A stretch of DNA of 41,249 nucleotides, from IMG/VR virus record IMGVR_UViG_3300031673_000161, positions 1-41,249 of that record. One strand, written 5' to 3'. The DNA is from a virus. The notes below the pieces were generated by a model. The model made no database searches. It worked only from the letters and a program-made list of their open reading frames with translations, and had not been told where the DNA came from. Positions 30,277-38,985 of the stretch are shown in pieces; within the stretch, counting starts at the first letter, position 1; each line of letters opens with the position of its first letter. The position numbers and the translations under genes are program-made.

Positions 30277-31025
30277 ATTTCTACTTCATTTTCAATAAAT
30301 AAATTTGGGCTTTTCTTTTTTTTAAGAACCTCTAAATTACTTTTTGTGATTATATGCTTGTCTATTTTCATTTCCTCAAATGTCTTATGTCTGTAATGGT
30401 GAACGAAAGATTGTTTTACCCAATATAATTTAAATCCTGCTTTTCTTGCCCTAAGGTTAAAATCAACTTCTTCTGCTCCGCCTATGGGAAAATTCTTCCA
30501 GTCAAATACTCCAATTTTATCTATGACCTCTTTTTTGATTAAATAACAAAACCCCTGCAAGTCTGTTATTTCTTGATATCCTTCTTCCAGTGTAAAACTT
30601 AATTTTATAATCTCATCAATGGATATATCGTCTTTTGGCTTTTTAAATAAGCTTTGAGTAGCTGGACAGTAAGTTGTTGTAGGGGTTACAATTCCTGCAT
30701 TTGGTTGATTAAATCCCTTCATTAATTTGCTTAACCAGTCAGGCGTAACAACTGTATCTGAATTTAGAAGACAATAATATTTATATTTAGCAATTTTAAC
30801 TCCTTGATTACAGGCATAAGCAAATCCTTTATTTTCCTTATTGGTTATAACCCTTACATTACTTAAACTTTTTATGTAATTTCTCGTTGGACTATACGAG
30901 GCATTATCTACAATTATAAGTTCATAATTGGCGGTATATTTTAATACACTCTCAATACACTCTCTTAAATATTTAAGACAATTATAAACAGGTATTATAA
31001 TGCTGACTGGCTCATTAAGTTTCAT
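30273..31025 (-). CDS. Glycosyltransferase family 2 protein
   Basis: The 250-residue GT-A enzyme begins VSIIIPVYNCLKYLRECIES, has LLNSDTVVTPDW as the metal and acceptor region, and VFDWKNFPIGGAEEVDFNLRARKAG before the conserved VHHYRHKTF end. It is closely similar to the next gene (31031-31777), indicating a duplication inside the cassette. Confidence 0.92.
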   Translation of the reverse strand: MKLNEPVSIIIPVYNCLKYLRECIESVLKYTANYELIIVDNASYSPTRNYIKSLSNVRVITNKENKGFAYACNQGVKIAKYKYYCLLNSDTVVTPDWLSKLMKGFNQPNAGIVTPTTTYCPATQSLFKKPKDDISIDEIIKLSFTLEEGYQEITDLQGFCYLIKKEVIDKIGVFDWKNFPIGGAEEVDFNLRARKAGFKLYWVKQSFVHHYRHKTFEEMKIDKHIITKSNLEVLKKKKSPNLFIENEVEI

Positions 31026-31030
31026 AAATT

Positions 31031-31777
31031 TTATCCCTCTAATTCAACATCATTTTCAATAAATAAATTCTTATCCTTTTTCCGTTCTTCAAATATTTTC
31101 TTATTATTTTTAAGTGTATCTATTCCAATTACATCAAATGTCTTGTGCCCGTAATGATGAACATAGGCATCCCTAATCCAGTAACTTCTATAACCCAGTT
31201 TTTCAAGTCTCCATTGCAAATCAATTTCATCATAATTACCAAACCCGTAACGTTTCCAGTCAAATACCCCTACCTTATCCAAAACTTCTCTTTTGGTAAG
31301 CATACAAAAACCATAAATTTCAGTTTGGATATATTCTTCTTTTAGCCTGCTAGAATAATCCAATATCTCTGCTTCTGATATCTTGAACCTTTTATCTATC
31401 AGGGTTTTATCACACTGCTTACCTCTTGAATAACAGGTTGTCGGAGAGGCTATTCCACAGTCAGGATTAACCTCAAAACATTTCTGTAATTTATCTAACC
31501 AGTTGGGAGTAATGAAAGTATCGGAATTTAGAAAGCAGATATATTTATTTCTTGCAATTTTTATCCCCTGATTGCAAGCATAGGGGAAACCTCTATTTTC
31601 ACTATTTGTTATAATTATTGCATCTAAATCTTTTAAATATTCTTTAGTTTCTTTGTTGGAATCATTATCTATTATTATAAGTTCATAACCAGCAGTATAT
31701 TTTCTAATGCTATCTATACACTTTTTAAAATACTTCAGAGCGTTTTTTACGGGGATTATTATACTGGTTTTTTCCAT
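31031..31777 (-). CDS. Glycosyltransferase family 2 protein, paralogue
   Basis: A 248-residue paralogue of the downstream gene, with TSIIIPVKNALKYFKKCIDSI, FLNSDTFITPNWLDKLQ, GVFDWKRYGFGNYDEID and VHHYGHKTF. Both end NLFIEN plus an acidic tail. It is the first gene of the cassette and overlaps the 89-aa head-region gene by 19 nt, so the cassette is fused smoothly into the late operon. Confidence 0.92.
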   Translation of the reverse strand: MEKTSIIIPVKNALKYFKKCIDSIRKYTAGYELIIIDNDSNKETKEYLKDLDAIIITNSENRGFPYACNQGIKIARNKYICFLNSDTFITPNWLDKLQKCFEVNPDCGIASPTTCYSRGKQCDKTLIDKRFKISEAEILDYSSRLKEEYIQTEIYGFCMLTKREVLDKVGVFDWKRYGFGNYDEIDLQWRLEKLGYRSYWIRDAYVHHYGHKTFDVIGIDTLKNNKKIFEERKKDKNLFIENDVELEG

Positions 31778-32028
31778 TTGCTTTTTTTTCTTTTGTACTT
31801 GGGTTTTTTTATAACTTCTATAAGTTCTCCAATTTCCCCTACTTCTACTTCTTCTAAAGGTAATTTTATACCTTCGGCTGTTTTTAATTCTGCTGTAAAT
31901 TCTTCATATTTATGTGCAATACCTCGATTTATCCAACGTTGATATACCTTTAAGGGCACATCTTTTATATCACCCGGCTTTAGACTTTCACCTTCAAAAT
32001 TTGTAATAACATTTAAAACTACTTTCAT
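31759..32028 (-). CDS. Small head-region protein, 89 aa
   Basis: The N-terminal 45 residues (LNVITNFEGESLKPGDIKDVPLKVYQRWINRGIAHK) resemble the short domain seen in phage head or FluMu-like proteins encoded just after the capsid gene. The C-terminus is an acidic stretch followed by a very basic tail. AGGAG precedes the ATG. Role unknown. Confidence 0.7.
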   Translation of the reverse strand: MKVVLNVITNFEGESLKPGDIKDVPLKVYQRWINRGIAHKYEEFTAELKTAEGIKLPLEEVEVGEIGELIEVIKKPKYKRKKSKWKKPV

Positions 32029-32046
32029 AATACTCCTAATTTTATT

Positions 32047-32068
32047 GGGGGGTATATTTCAACCCCCC
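32047..32068 (-). terminator. GC-rich hairpin after the capsid gene, possible attenuator
   Basis: GGGGGGT and ACCCCCC form a 7-bp stem with an 8-nt loop just after the capsid stop. The following sequence is AATAAAATT without a U-run, so full termination is doubtful. It may protect or limit transcript 3' ends, giving high capsid output. Confidence 0.5.
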
Positions 32069-32074
32069 GTTATT

Positions 32075-32965
32075 TTATAGTCCTGTAACTTTTGCGATTG
32101 CGTTTACGTCTCTAATTGCAAATCCACGTCTTATTTTAGCTCTAACTGCTACCTTATCTTCGGTAAGCAGATTATCGTCTCCAACTATTCCAGTATCAAA
32201 CTTTTTCAAGTTCATTGAGTTTCTAACACCTTCAAATAGATAGCTCCAATCTGCCATTATCAGTTCATAGGCAGCAGGTGATCCTGTTTGCTGAAAGTTC
32301 CTTGAAAACCTTATTGGATAACCAAAGAGTGTTCCAGGCTCTTTTGCATTTCCAGGTTCAAATATAGGCCTATTATTATCATCTCTCATATCTCTCATTC
32401 TGGCTTTTACTGTCGGATGGGTTGCAAATCCAATATTATACTGGAATCCATTTACTTCAAGTCTATTTAAAGCCTGTGAACAATCAGCAACGAAATCAGC
32501 ATAAGTACCAAATGCCACTGTATTTGCAACAGGACAACTTCCCGAAATTGTCTGTGCAAATGGAGTTCCTGCAAAATAACCTAAATAGGACTGTTCTAAT
32601 GCTGCCAAAAGTTGAGTTTCAATTTCTTTTCTTATCAAAGCATCGTATGCAATATTAGCATCTTCAAGCAGTATTTCGGTTATCTTTACAATTATTGCGA
32701 TCTCATAAGCGGTCAAGGTAATCTGTCTATGTGACTCATTGCTGGTTGTCTTTGCTCCACCTTCACCGTCTACCCATGTCCATACAACGTCATCATCGAG
32801 AGCGTTCATACGCAACGTTGCACTTGTCATGGGCAGTTGTGTCAAATACGGGATTATAGCCGAAGCATTGGCTATATTTTCAAACATAGAAGTTGCCAAT
32901 GGGGTAGGTACTGTATACCCACCTGCAGCACTGGTCAAACTACTTTTTATATCTGGTCTACTCAT
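32075..32965 (-). CDS. Major capsid protein, HK97 fold
   Basis: The 296-residue protein shows the usual order of HK97-type capsid proteins: a short N-terminus, VPTPLATSMFENIANASAIIPYLTQLPM, a glycine-rich strand-loop (DGEGGAKTTSNES), EIAIIVKITEILLEDA, the helical spine, ATHPTVKARMRD, a GYPIRFS strand and a final VAVRAKIRRGFAIRD. No prohead protease gene was seen, so it is likely assembled on the separate scaffold protein encoded just upstream. Confidence 0.95.
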   Translation of the reverse strand: MSRPDIKSSLTSAAGGYTVPTPLATSMFENIANASAIIPYLTQLPMTSATLRMNALDDDVVWTWVDGEGGAKTTSNESHRQITLTAYEIAIIVKITEILLEDANIAYDALIRKEIETQLLAALEQSYLGYFAGTPFAQTISGSCPVANTVAFGTYADFVADCSQALNRLEVNGFQYNIGFATHPTVKARMRDMRDDNNRPIFEPGNAKEPGTLFGYPIRFSRNFQQTGSPAAYELIMADWSYLFEGVRNSMNLKKFDTGIVGDDNLLTEDKVAVRAKIRRGFAIRDVNAIAKVTGL

Positions 32966-32982
32966 TTTATTCTCTCCTTAAC

Positions 32983-33594
32983 TTATTCTCCGTGCAAAAA
33001 ATCACTCATCATCTCATCAGGGGTTTTTCCACCTTCCAAATCTTTTCTTGGAAAGTTTCCACCTCCAGGTTTGCCTGGTTCAATTCCCTTGATAAGATAT
33101 GGTTTCTCTTTTGCTATTTTGTCTATTACTTTCTCTACAGCCTTTTGGTCTGGTTCTTCTTCATCATCTAGTTCCTTTTTAGCTAAAAGTCTTACAACTT
33201 CCATATCTGCAAAGTTCTTGCCGGACGCTACGGTTAGAATCAGGTTATCTATTTCCTTCTCTTTATATTCGGTCTGGATATCTACCAGGCTTTTTTCAAG
33301 TTCGATAATCTTTTTCTTGTCCTTTTCGGTTACGCTTAGCTTCTCGTCTTCAATTTTTTTAAGTTCTGCCTGAACCTTTGCAAATTCAGTTTTTAACTTT
33401 GACTTATCGGTTCTATACTTTTTAGCTTCTTCTCTAAGTTCCCTTACATAGCTGTAGTCAAATTTTTTGTCCTTTTCTTCTAACTGGTCAATACTTGTCT
33501 GTATTGCCTTTACCTCATCTGAGTCTTCTCCGTGCTCACTTACAGCACTTGCTAGTTCTGTGTTTAGTTCTTCTAAACTTTTTTCTTCTGCCAT
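32983..33594 (-). CDS. Capsid scaffolding protein
   Basis: The 203-residue protein is acidic and nearly all coiled coil (residues 1-130), followed by a Gly/Pro linker (EPGKPGGGNFPRKD) and a short C-terminal helix, as in Gram-positive phage scaffolds of the DUF4355/GPO-like kind. The C-terminal helix would bind the capsid shell. The gene directly precedes the capsid gene. Confidence 0.86.
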   Translation of the reverse strand: MAEEKSLEELNTELASAVSEHGEDSDEVKAIQTSIDQLEEKDKKFDYSYVRELREEAKKYRTDKSKLKTEFAKVQAELKKIEDEKLSVTEKDKKKIIELEKSLVDIQTEYKEKEIDNLILTVASGKNFADMEVVRLLAKKELDDEEEPDQKAVEKVIDKIAKEKPYLIKGIEPGKPGGGNFPRKDLEGGKTPDEMMSDFLHGE

Positions 33595-33622
33595 CTCGGC
33601 ACTTCCTTTCTTTTCTTTGCAT

Positions 33623-33647
33623 AAAAAAACACTCCAAATCTGGAGTG
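33623..33647 (-). terminator. Rho-independent terminator before the scaffold gene
   Basis: Minus-strand CACTCCA-gatt-TGGAGTG followed by seven T. It follows the small Gly-rich gene and precedes the scaffold, dividing early head genes from scaffold and capsid. Confidence 0.88.
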
Positions 33648-33690
33648 CTTTATATGCGGTTGTTATATATATTAAAACTATTTTAAATAG

Positions 33691-33822
33691 TTATTTTCTA
33701 TTTGTACCCTTACCTGTCCCTTTTCCACCCTTACCACAGGGAGTAGGGTTTTGATTACGTCTTCCACCGCCGGGCATACCTACACCCTTGCCGTGTCCGT
33801 CTTTACTTCCATAATTAACCAT
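33691..33822 (-). CDS. Small Gly-rich phage protein, 43 aa
   Basis: The 43-residue product (starts MVNYGSKDGHGKG, then MPGGGRRNQN) is made almost only of Gly, Lys, Asn and Thr. Similar tiny GSKDG...GGGRRN proteins occur near head genes in many Firmicute phages; function unknown. It starts 2 nt after the stop of the minor head gene. Confidence 0.7.
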   Translation of the reverse strand: MVNYGSKDGHGKGVGMPGGGRRNQNPTPCGKGGKGTGKGTNRK

Positions 33823-33824
33823 TA

Positions 33825-34742
33825 TTAAGCTACCTTCCTATAAACTTCCTTATACCAACTTGCCAATTCTGGTTGACTTGTCGGATCCTTCATAAACCCT
33901 ATCCAGTTATTAACAAACTGCTGGCTTGATATTGCCTTGTCAGTCGTATAACATTGGCATTGGCTATGCGGAGTGGTCGGTAAATCTTCCGGTTTATACA
34001 CACCTACCAAATCCTCACAAATAGGACACGCATCACCTGACGTATGCCACTCAATGCCGATTAGTCCAGGATTATTCATACTTGCCATTCTATCGGCTTC
34101 ACGAAAAGCGGTTGTACGTTCAGTCCTTAGTAATCTTGCTGCGTCAAACTGTACCGTCCGGCCATGTAGTTTAGTTGTAATTGCACGCCTATCGGGATTA
34201 AGCAGTTTATTTAATCTCGCTTCCAGTACCTTACTTGACGCTGGCCTTCCACTTACAATCTCTTCAAGTATTATCCGTTCCATTTCCCGTTTTGTCCTGC
34301 GATTTAAAATCCATATCCTATCAGATAGTTTTAGTCCGTCAGTCCATATCCTATCGTAGACTAACTTTACTGTGTCATTTGTAACTCCGGTAAGCACCCT
34401 TTTTAAGTCTACATCAAAACCTGCACCGGAAAGACGCTGGCTGTACTTTTCCAGCATTATCCCGTTTACTTCCTGTCCCAAATTAGCACTGTCAATTAAT
34501 GCCTTATCAAGTATGCTTTCAAATCCATTAGTTAGCCTATCGGCTTCCTTTAAAAGTACGCTTATTTCCTTTTTCTTCTGTGTATAACTCCATGATGTTT
34601 TACTTATTATCCTATCTGCGTCCTTCTTTATACTTTCAGCAAATCGGATATAAAGCCTACCAAGTTCCTTTTCCTGTTTAGCGGATAGTGCTACAAAGTC
34701 TTTACGGTTTTTAAGAATGTATTTTTGGAATTCATCTGACAT
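33825..34742 (-). CDS. Minor head protein, SPP1 gp7 / Mu gpF family
   Basis: The 305-residue protein is helical at first, then carries the Mu-F domain: RTERTTAFREADRMA, IEWHTSGDACPIC (Cys239, 242), GVYKPEDLPTTPHSQCQC (Cys262, 264), which forms a zinc-like site. SPP1 gp7 binds the portal and affects DNA ejection. The 206-aa moron-like gene separates it from the portal gene. Confidence 0.92.
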   Translation of the reverse strand: MSDEFQKYILKNRKDFVALSAKQEKELGRLYIRFAESIKKDADRIISKTSWSYTQKKKEISVLLKEADRLTNGFESILDKALIDSANLGQEVNGIMLEKYSQRLSGAGFDVDLKRVLTGVTNDTVKLVYDRIWTDGLKLSDRIWILNRRTKREMERIILEEIVSGRPASSKVLEARLNKLLNPDRRAITTKLHGRTVQFDAARLLRTERTTAFREADRMASMNNPGLIGIEWHTSGDACPICEDLVGVYKPEDLPTTPHSQCQCYTTDKAISSQQFVNNWIGFMKDPTSQPELASWYKEVYRKVA

Positions 34743-34755
34743 TGATTTTGCCCAT

Positions 34756-34784
34756 AAAAAAAGAGCCTCTAAAAAGAAGCTCTT
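34756..34784 (-). terminator. Rho-independent terminator of the moron-like gene
   Basis: Minus-strand AAGAGCTTC/GAGGCTCTT (9 bp with one G-U) around a 6-nt loop, followed by seven T. It lies directly after the 206-aa gene. Confidence 0.88.
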
Positions 34785-34812
34785 GATTTAAAATTGTATT
34801 TAGATTTACATA

Positions 34813-35433
34813 TTAAAATATGAATTGTTTATCAGAAATATTGTTTACTGATTCAAAAATTTTATATTCAAATTTTTCATAATTACAATTAAGATACTTA
34901 CCAATTTTGTTTTTATTAAAACAATCTTTAATTTTACTACGTAATTTATCAAAACTAAATTCATATTTATATCCACATCTTTTATAGATATAATCTGTTC
35001 CTTGTATCTCATCGTCTATCTCTATTCTATCCCAAATCTCACCTTTCCCATTATCTGAAAAACATAAATCAATGGGTTCTATTTTAATAAATTCAACATC
35101 CGATTGTGTTGTTTCTGTAGTTTCCATACTTCTTGATATTTCCAATTCTCTCGCTAGTATAGCTTTCTGTAAATATTTGGGAGTAAAATATATTATAATA
35201 TCTTTACCATATTGAGTATTACTATTTTGATAATTCCAGAACCAATCAGAATCCGAATAGGATAAGCAAATTAAAAGTTCAGTATAGAATTTTAATAATC
35301 CCCATATAAATAATACAAAATGATACCATTTATAAGGTTTGAATCTTTTACTTTCATTGATGGAATCTTTATATTTTATATCATAATTATCTTTAGATAT
35401 AATTTTTATTGTATAATCATTAATCTCTATCAT
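34813..35433 (-). CDS. Moron-like hypothetical protein, 206 aa
   Basis: The product has a basic N-terminal region, a central hydrophobic and aromatic stretch (YHFVLFIWGLLKFYTELLICL, about 37-57) that may span or touch the membrane, and a charged C-terminal half with four Cys. It is AT-richer than its neighbours and resembles no structural protein. With its own -10 box and terminator, between portal and minor head genes, it fits a moron: a cargo gene expressed independently, for example in a lysogen. No Shine-Dalgarno precedes the ATG. Confidence 0.75.
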   Translation of the reverse strand: MIEINDYTIKIISKDNYDIKYKDSINESKRFKPYKWYHFVLFIWGLLKFYTELLICLSYSDSDWFWNYQNSNTQYGKDIIIYFTPKYLQKAILARELEISRSMETTETTQSDVEFIKIEPIDLCFSDNGKGEIWDRIEIDDEIQGTDYIYKRCGYKYEFSFDKLRSKIKDCFNKNKIGKYLNCNYEKFEYKIFESVNNISDKQFIF

Positions 35434-35439
35434 ATATTA

Positions 35440-35468
35440 ATTATATCACTTTTCACCATAAATATCAC
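35440..35468 (-). promoter_or_regulatory. Promoter of the moron-like gene, leaderless
   Basis: TATAAT (35445-35440), preceded by TGA as an extended -10, lies exactly between the portal stop and the next ATG, with only 6 bp to that ATG. GTGATA (35468-35463) is a weak -35 at 17 bp. Transcription should start at the ATG. Confidence 0.6.
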
Positions 35469-36900
35469 CCATATTCTTTTCCTGCTCGTTTTGTTCTTCC
35501 AGTATTTCAGCCATTAACTTTTCAGGGTCTTCCACGCCCATATTATCCATTTCACGTTTAACAGAAGACAGTCCAGCCGATAGTCTAAGTAATGCAACCT
35601 CTACTTCTTCCTTCTCATTTAACGGTACTGGCATATGTGTGATAATTTCAATATCTGCTTCTTCAGGATAAGAATAAGACTCGTAAACTGCCCTCATTTT
35701 TAGACTATCTTTATACATCTGTTCCAGTTTAGGCTTCCAGATAGTATTCTTTGTATTGGTTTTAGAAATCATAGAGGCAAACATAAGTTTTAATGCCACT
35801 CCGCTAAGATTACCAAGTTTTGTAACTATTTCGGGATTTATCTGTATAATACTGGAGAGTTCAAACATTATGTTTTTCAGATTATCTATATGATTTTTTA
35901 AGGTATCAGTATAGGCAAATTTAGATTCCAGTTTAAATATATCAGGCTTCACGTCACCTGTTCCGGCACTTATCAAGTCCCAAACCGCTCCTGGTTTTGT
36001 CTTGGGTTTACTCTTATTACCTTTAGCATCAGTAAATTGCTTAATATTAAGCATTATAGTTATAGCAAACATCTCAAAACGCAGCGCGTCTGAACTATCA
36101 GAATACTTTTTATTAAGCTCATCAATTATTGGTATCAGGTCTACAAGCTCGCTATATCCCCATACCATGCCAAGTGCAGGATTGTTAGGAATAATATAAA
36201 CTGGTATAAAATCTATAAACTTTTTGCCATTACCAAGATAGGTGGGTGCTTGTATAACTTCCTCTACTTTCAGATTTAACTTTACATTGTAGGTTGCTTC
36301 ACTAAACAAACACTTGCCATCTATCATTTCAAACGTCTGTTTCCAGATAATATCATCACTCTTGAAAGCTACGAAATGAACTTTAGTTAGCTTCTCGTAA
36401 TCATCAAATTTAAAAATCGGAAAACATTCTATTCTTGGACGTGGTAGAAAACGTATACCGATATCCTTATCGTAAATCATCTTAAAAACTACACCACCGG
36501 AAGTATTGGCTTCTTTTGCTGCCTGTTGGAGCTTCAAGTCCATATTGTTTACTTTATGGATATCATATAAATCTTTTTCTACTGCTTCGGCTTTCTTTTC
36601 ATTAGATTTTTTTTCGGTATTTACCGCAATATCAATAGGCTTTTCAAACTGCCAGTTAGCTAATTTATCTACAATATAACGGGAATAGTTTATAGGTATC
36701 TGTGCTGGCTTTCTATCGGTAGTCTGTCTAAATTCAGGATATTTGGCTTCGATATGCTTAAAGACATCATTCTCGTAATAGTCGTAATATTTTATAAGTG
36801 TATTTAGCTGTGCTAATTGTGCTTCTGTAAATACTGAATATGTCTTATCTTTGGTTTCTTCAGGATAAGCTAATTCTATTAATTTTCTTAAATCTACCAT
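35446..36900 (-). CDS. Portal protein, SPP1 gp6-like
   Basis: The 484-residue protein has the typical portal core: INYSRYIVDKLANWQFEKPI, LQQAAKEANTSGGVVFKMIYD, IPVYIIPNN, SELVDLIPIIDELNKKYSDSSDALRFE, and ALKLMFASMISK. Twelve subunits form the DNA channel at the head vertex. The acidic C-terminus ends in the ATATCACCC region used by the downstream promoter. It follows the terminase genes directly. Confidence 0.95.
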   Translation of the reverse strand: MVDLRKLIELAYPEETKDKTYSVFTEAQLAQLNTLIKYYDYYENDVFKHIEAKYPEFRQTTDRKPAQIPINYSRYIVDKLANWQFEKPIDIAVNTEKKSNEKKAEAVEKDLYDIHKVNNMDLKLQQAAKEANTSGGVVFKMIYDKDIGIRFLPRPRIECFPIFKFDDYEKLTKVHFVAFKSDDIIWKQTFEMIDGKCLFSEATYNVKLNLKVEEVIQAPTYLGNGKKFIDFIPVYIIPNNPALGMVWGYSELVDLIPIIDELNKKYSDSSDALRFEMFAITIMLNIKQFTDAKGNKSKPKTKPGAVWDLISAGTGDVKPDIFKLESKFAYTDTLKNHIDNLKNIMFELSSIIQINPEIVTKLGNLSGVALKLMFASMISKTNTKNTIWKPKLEQMYKDSLKMRAVYESYSYPEEADIEIITHMPVPLNEKEEVEVALLRLSAGLSSVKREMDNMGVEDPEKLMAEILEEQNEQEKNMGDIYGEK

Positions 36901-36909
36901 AATATTCCT

Positions 36910-38127
36910 TTATCTAAAACTTAAATCTGAAACTCTTGAATAACTTGACATTACTTTCATCTTGCACCAATTTGCTAGGGCAAGACTTATAACACAATCA
37001 TCATAATATCCCTGCGGACAATTGTATCTCACTCTACCACTTGGCAACATTTCATATTCAAATGCTTCAAGTTCATCAATTAAACATTCTATTTTTGGAA
37101 ACGTTATCTCTTCTTTTTCAAATGCAACCTGAAGGGCTACTATTAGATTTTGCTTACTTTCATTTGTAAACTTATATCCATAGATTTCAGAATATTCACC
37201 TTTTAACTCTTCATAAATCGGATCTCCCACTCCAGTTGAATCTATGAATGCCTGTGCCTTATAATCATTTAAAATCTTAAGTATTCTCTGTTTTTGTATT
37301 CCCCAATCAAGACGATTAAATCTATCAAAAAAACAGAGGTGTTTATCATCATCAATTATTATTATTACAGTAAAATCCTGATACTTTGCTAAGTCAATTC
37401 CTGCATAATAGTTTTTTCCAGGGTTATAGTCTTCAAATTTTCCACTTATTTTGTCTCTTAATTTTCTGAATACTGCTGCAACATCATCTAAAAACTCGGC
37501 CTCATATTCTTGACTGAACCAATCAACAGGGTAATTATTTTTTGTCTCTATCCATTCATCTTCTGGAAAGTAGGGATTTGTATTTGCTGGAAAATGCCAA
37601 CTTTCATATCCAGTCTTTTTTTGCTTACCTAAGAGATACAAATGATAAAACCAATTTTTGCCTTTAGGGGTGGATATAAAAATACCCTTTCCTTGTTTAT
37701 CCGATAGTGCTGGTCTTAGTGCATTCCAAGAATCTTCTTTAATTCTTGCAGCTTCATCAAGTATTGCAAAATCAAGTCCTGCTCCTCTCATTGCTGATTC
37801 ATTATCGGCACTTCTAAAATCAATCTCACTTTTATTTATAAATATAAACTTACGTTCTGCTTTAAGCTCACCTATTATCAATTTCTGCGGAGTTATTTCT
37901 TTTAATGTCCGCCAATCTTCCTGCGATAATGGATAGGTGGGAGCTACTATCCAACCTCTTTGTTTTGGCTTTTTTAAGGATAATCTTATCCCTTCTGCAA
38001 TAGCACATTGGGTTTTTCCCCATCTTCTTCCGCAATCAAGGATACGCCAACGAGCTTCCGAGTTGTGAAATAATTTTTGTTTATCGTGTGGCTTGTAGTT
38101 AAGTTCAATAACATTTTCATTTGTCAT
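36910..38127 (-). CDS. terL: Terminase large subunit
   Basis: The 405-residue packaging motor has Walker A GRRWGKT (33-39), Walker B with catalytic Glu (AILDEAA, 121-127), the coupling motif ISTPKG, and a RuvC-like nuclease domain beginning YYAGIDLAKYQDF with further Asp in AFIDSTGVGDP and the final DDCVISLALA. It overlaps the small subunit gene by 11 nt. Confidence 0.97.
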   Translation of the reverse strand: MTNENVIELNYKPHDKQKLFHNSEARWRILDCGRRWGKTQCAIAEGIRLSLKKPKQRGWIVAPTYPLSQEDWRTLKEITPQKLIIGELKAERKFIFINKSEIDFRSADNESAMRGAGLDFAILDEAARIKEDSWNALRPALSDKQGKGIFISTPKGKNWFYHLYLLGKQKKTGYESWHFPANTNPYFPEDEWIETKNNYPVDWFSQEYEAEFLDDVAAVFRKLRDKISGKFEDYNPGKNYYAGIDLAKYQDFTVIIIIDDDKHLCFFDRFNRLDWGIQKQRILKILNDYKAQAFIDSTGVGDPIYEELKGEYSEIYGYKFTNESKQNLIVALQVAFEKEEITFPKIECLIDELEAFEYEMLPSGRVRYNCPQGYYDDCVISLALANWCKMKVMSSYSRVSDLSFR

Positions 38128-38440
38128 TATCTTTGAATTTTACGATTATGGGCTGATCTTTATCTCCAGATAATTCCTGTTTATCTTTTTGTCCAAGATA
38201 TTGTTTACCAAGCCATATAGCCATCGTAACATTTCCCCTATCCGCCAACTTCCATTGTAAACGTCTTAGGGATATTTTGCCTTCTTCTATACCCTTTTTA
38301 TAGATAGTGCAAAACTCATCATCTCTTTTTAGGGTAGAGACATTTACCCCCAGGAAAGTCGCAATCTCAATTTGGGTACATTGGATACTGGAAAGTTTAC
38401 CTATAAGTTCATAATCTAATTTTATTTTTGGTCTAGCCAT
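38117..38440 (-). CDS. terS: Terminase small subunit-like protein
   Basis: The 107-residue protein has an N-terminal helix-turn-helix (CTQIEIATFLGVNVSTLKRDDEF) and the block LRRLQWKLADRGNVTMAIWLGKQYLGQKDK found in small terminase-like phage proteins. It should recognise the packaging site and recruit the large subunit encoded right after it. Confidence 0.88.
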   Translation of the reverse strand: MARPKIKLDYELIGKLSSIQCTQIEIATFLGVNVSTLKRDDEFCTIYKKGIEEGKISLRRLQWKLADRGNVTMAIWLGKQYLGQKDKQELSGDKDQPIIVKFKDNDK

Positions 38441-38619
38441 TTATCATCACACTCAATTGTTACCCTAAAACTCGTTCCAGCAAGTCCTTGTAATTTTAAT
38501 ATTGCCTCAACATCGCTTCTGGGTATATCTAATTTAATTCTTGCTCCATCTCCCTGTCCATCAAGATTTATCGCTGATTGTATTGGCGGGAGTGAAGCTA
38601 TAAATGTTATTTTTTCCAT
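38422..38619 (-). CDS. Small conserved phage protein, 65 aa
   Basis: The product (ITFIASLPPIQSAINL, then ARIKLDIPRSDVEAILKL and FRVTIECDD) is a short alpha/beta protein that I recall from many Firmicute phages near the terminase genes, with unknown function. AAGGAG lies about 12 nt before the ATG. It overlaps the small terminase start by 19 nt. Confidence 0.78.
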   Translation of the reverse strand: MEKITFIASLPPIQSAINLDGQGDGARIKLDIPRSDVEAILKLQGLAGTSFRVTIECDDKWLDQK

Positions 38620-38677
38620 ATTAATTTAGCTCTCCTTCCGAACACCTTAAGCTTATCCACCCACCCGACCAACTGGT

Positions 38678-38941
38678 TTAAATTTTATTTCTTAACCAGT
38701 TTAAAAATTCTTTACCATAGATATTTTTAAGAGTAAATATTTTAGAATGATATTTATCGCTACATTCCCTACAACAGAATTTTTGATTTCGTTGTTTTCG
38801 TATAAATTCTTTACCACATCTTTTACAACTGATAGGGAATTGTAAATCATTAAATTCTTCTTCTGCTATAACCATATCAAAACTATTCCCTATTTTTTTA
38901 GGATAATGTAATTCTATGTTAGTATTTTTCCAATGTTTCAC
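38678..38941 (-). CDS. Zinc-binding hypothetical protein, 87 aa
   Basis: The protein starts at GTG 38941 (GGGAG about 7 nt ahead). A CKRCG and CCRECS pair (around residues 39-42 and 56-60) should bind zinc; the motif resembles the N-terminal zinc finger of the HNH protein at 5869-6510. The C-terminus (YGKEFLNWLRNKI) is helical. Role unknown. Confidence 0.72.
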   Translation of the reverse strand: MKHWKNTNIELHYPKKIGNSFDMVIAEEEFNDLQFPISCKRCGKEFIRKQRNQKFCCRECSDKYHSKIFTLKNIYGKEFLNWLRNKI

Positions 38942-38985
38942 ATTACTTCTCCCTCTACTCTATAAACAACATTTACCTCTCGACA

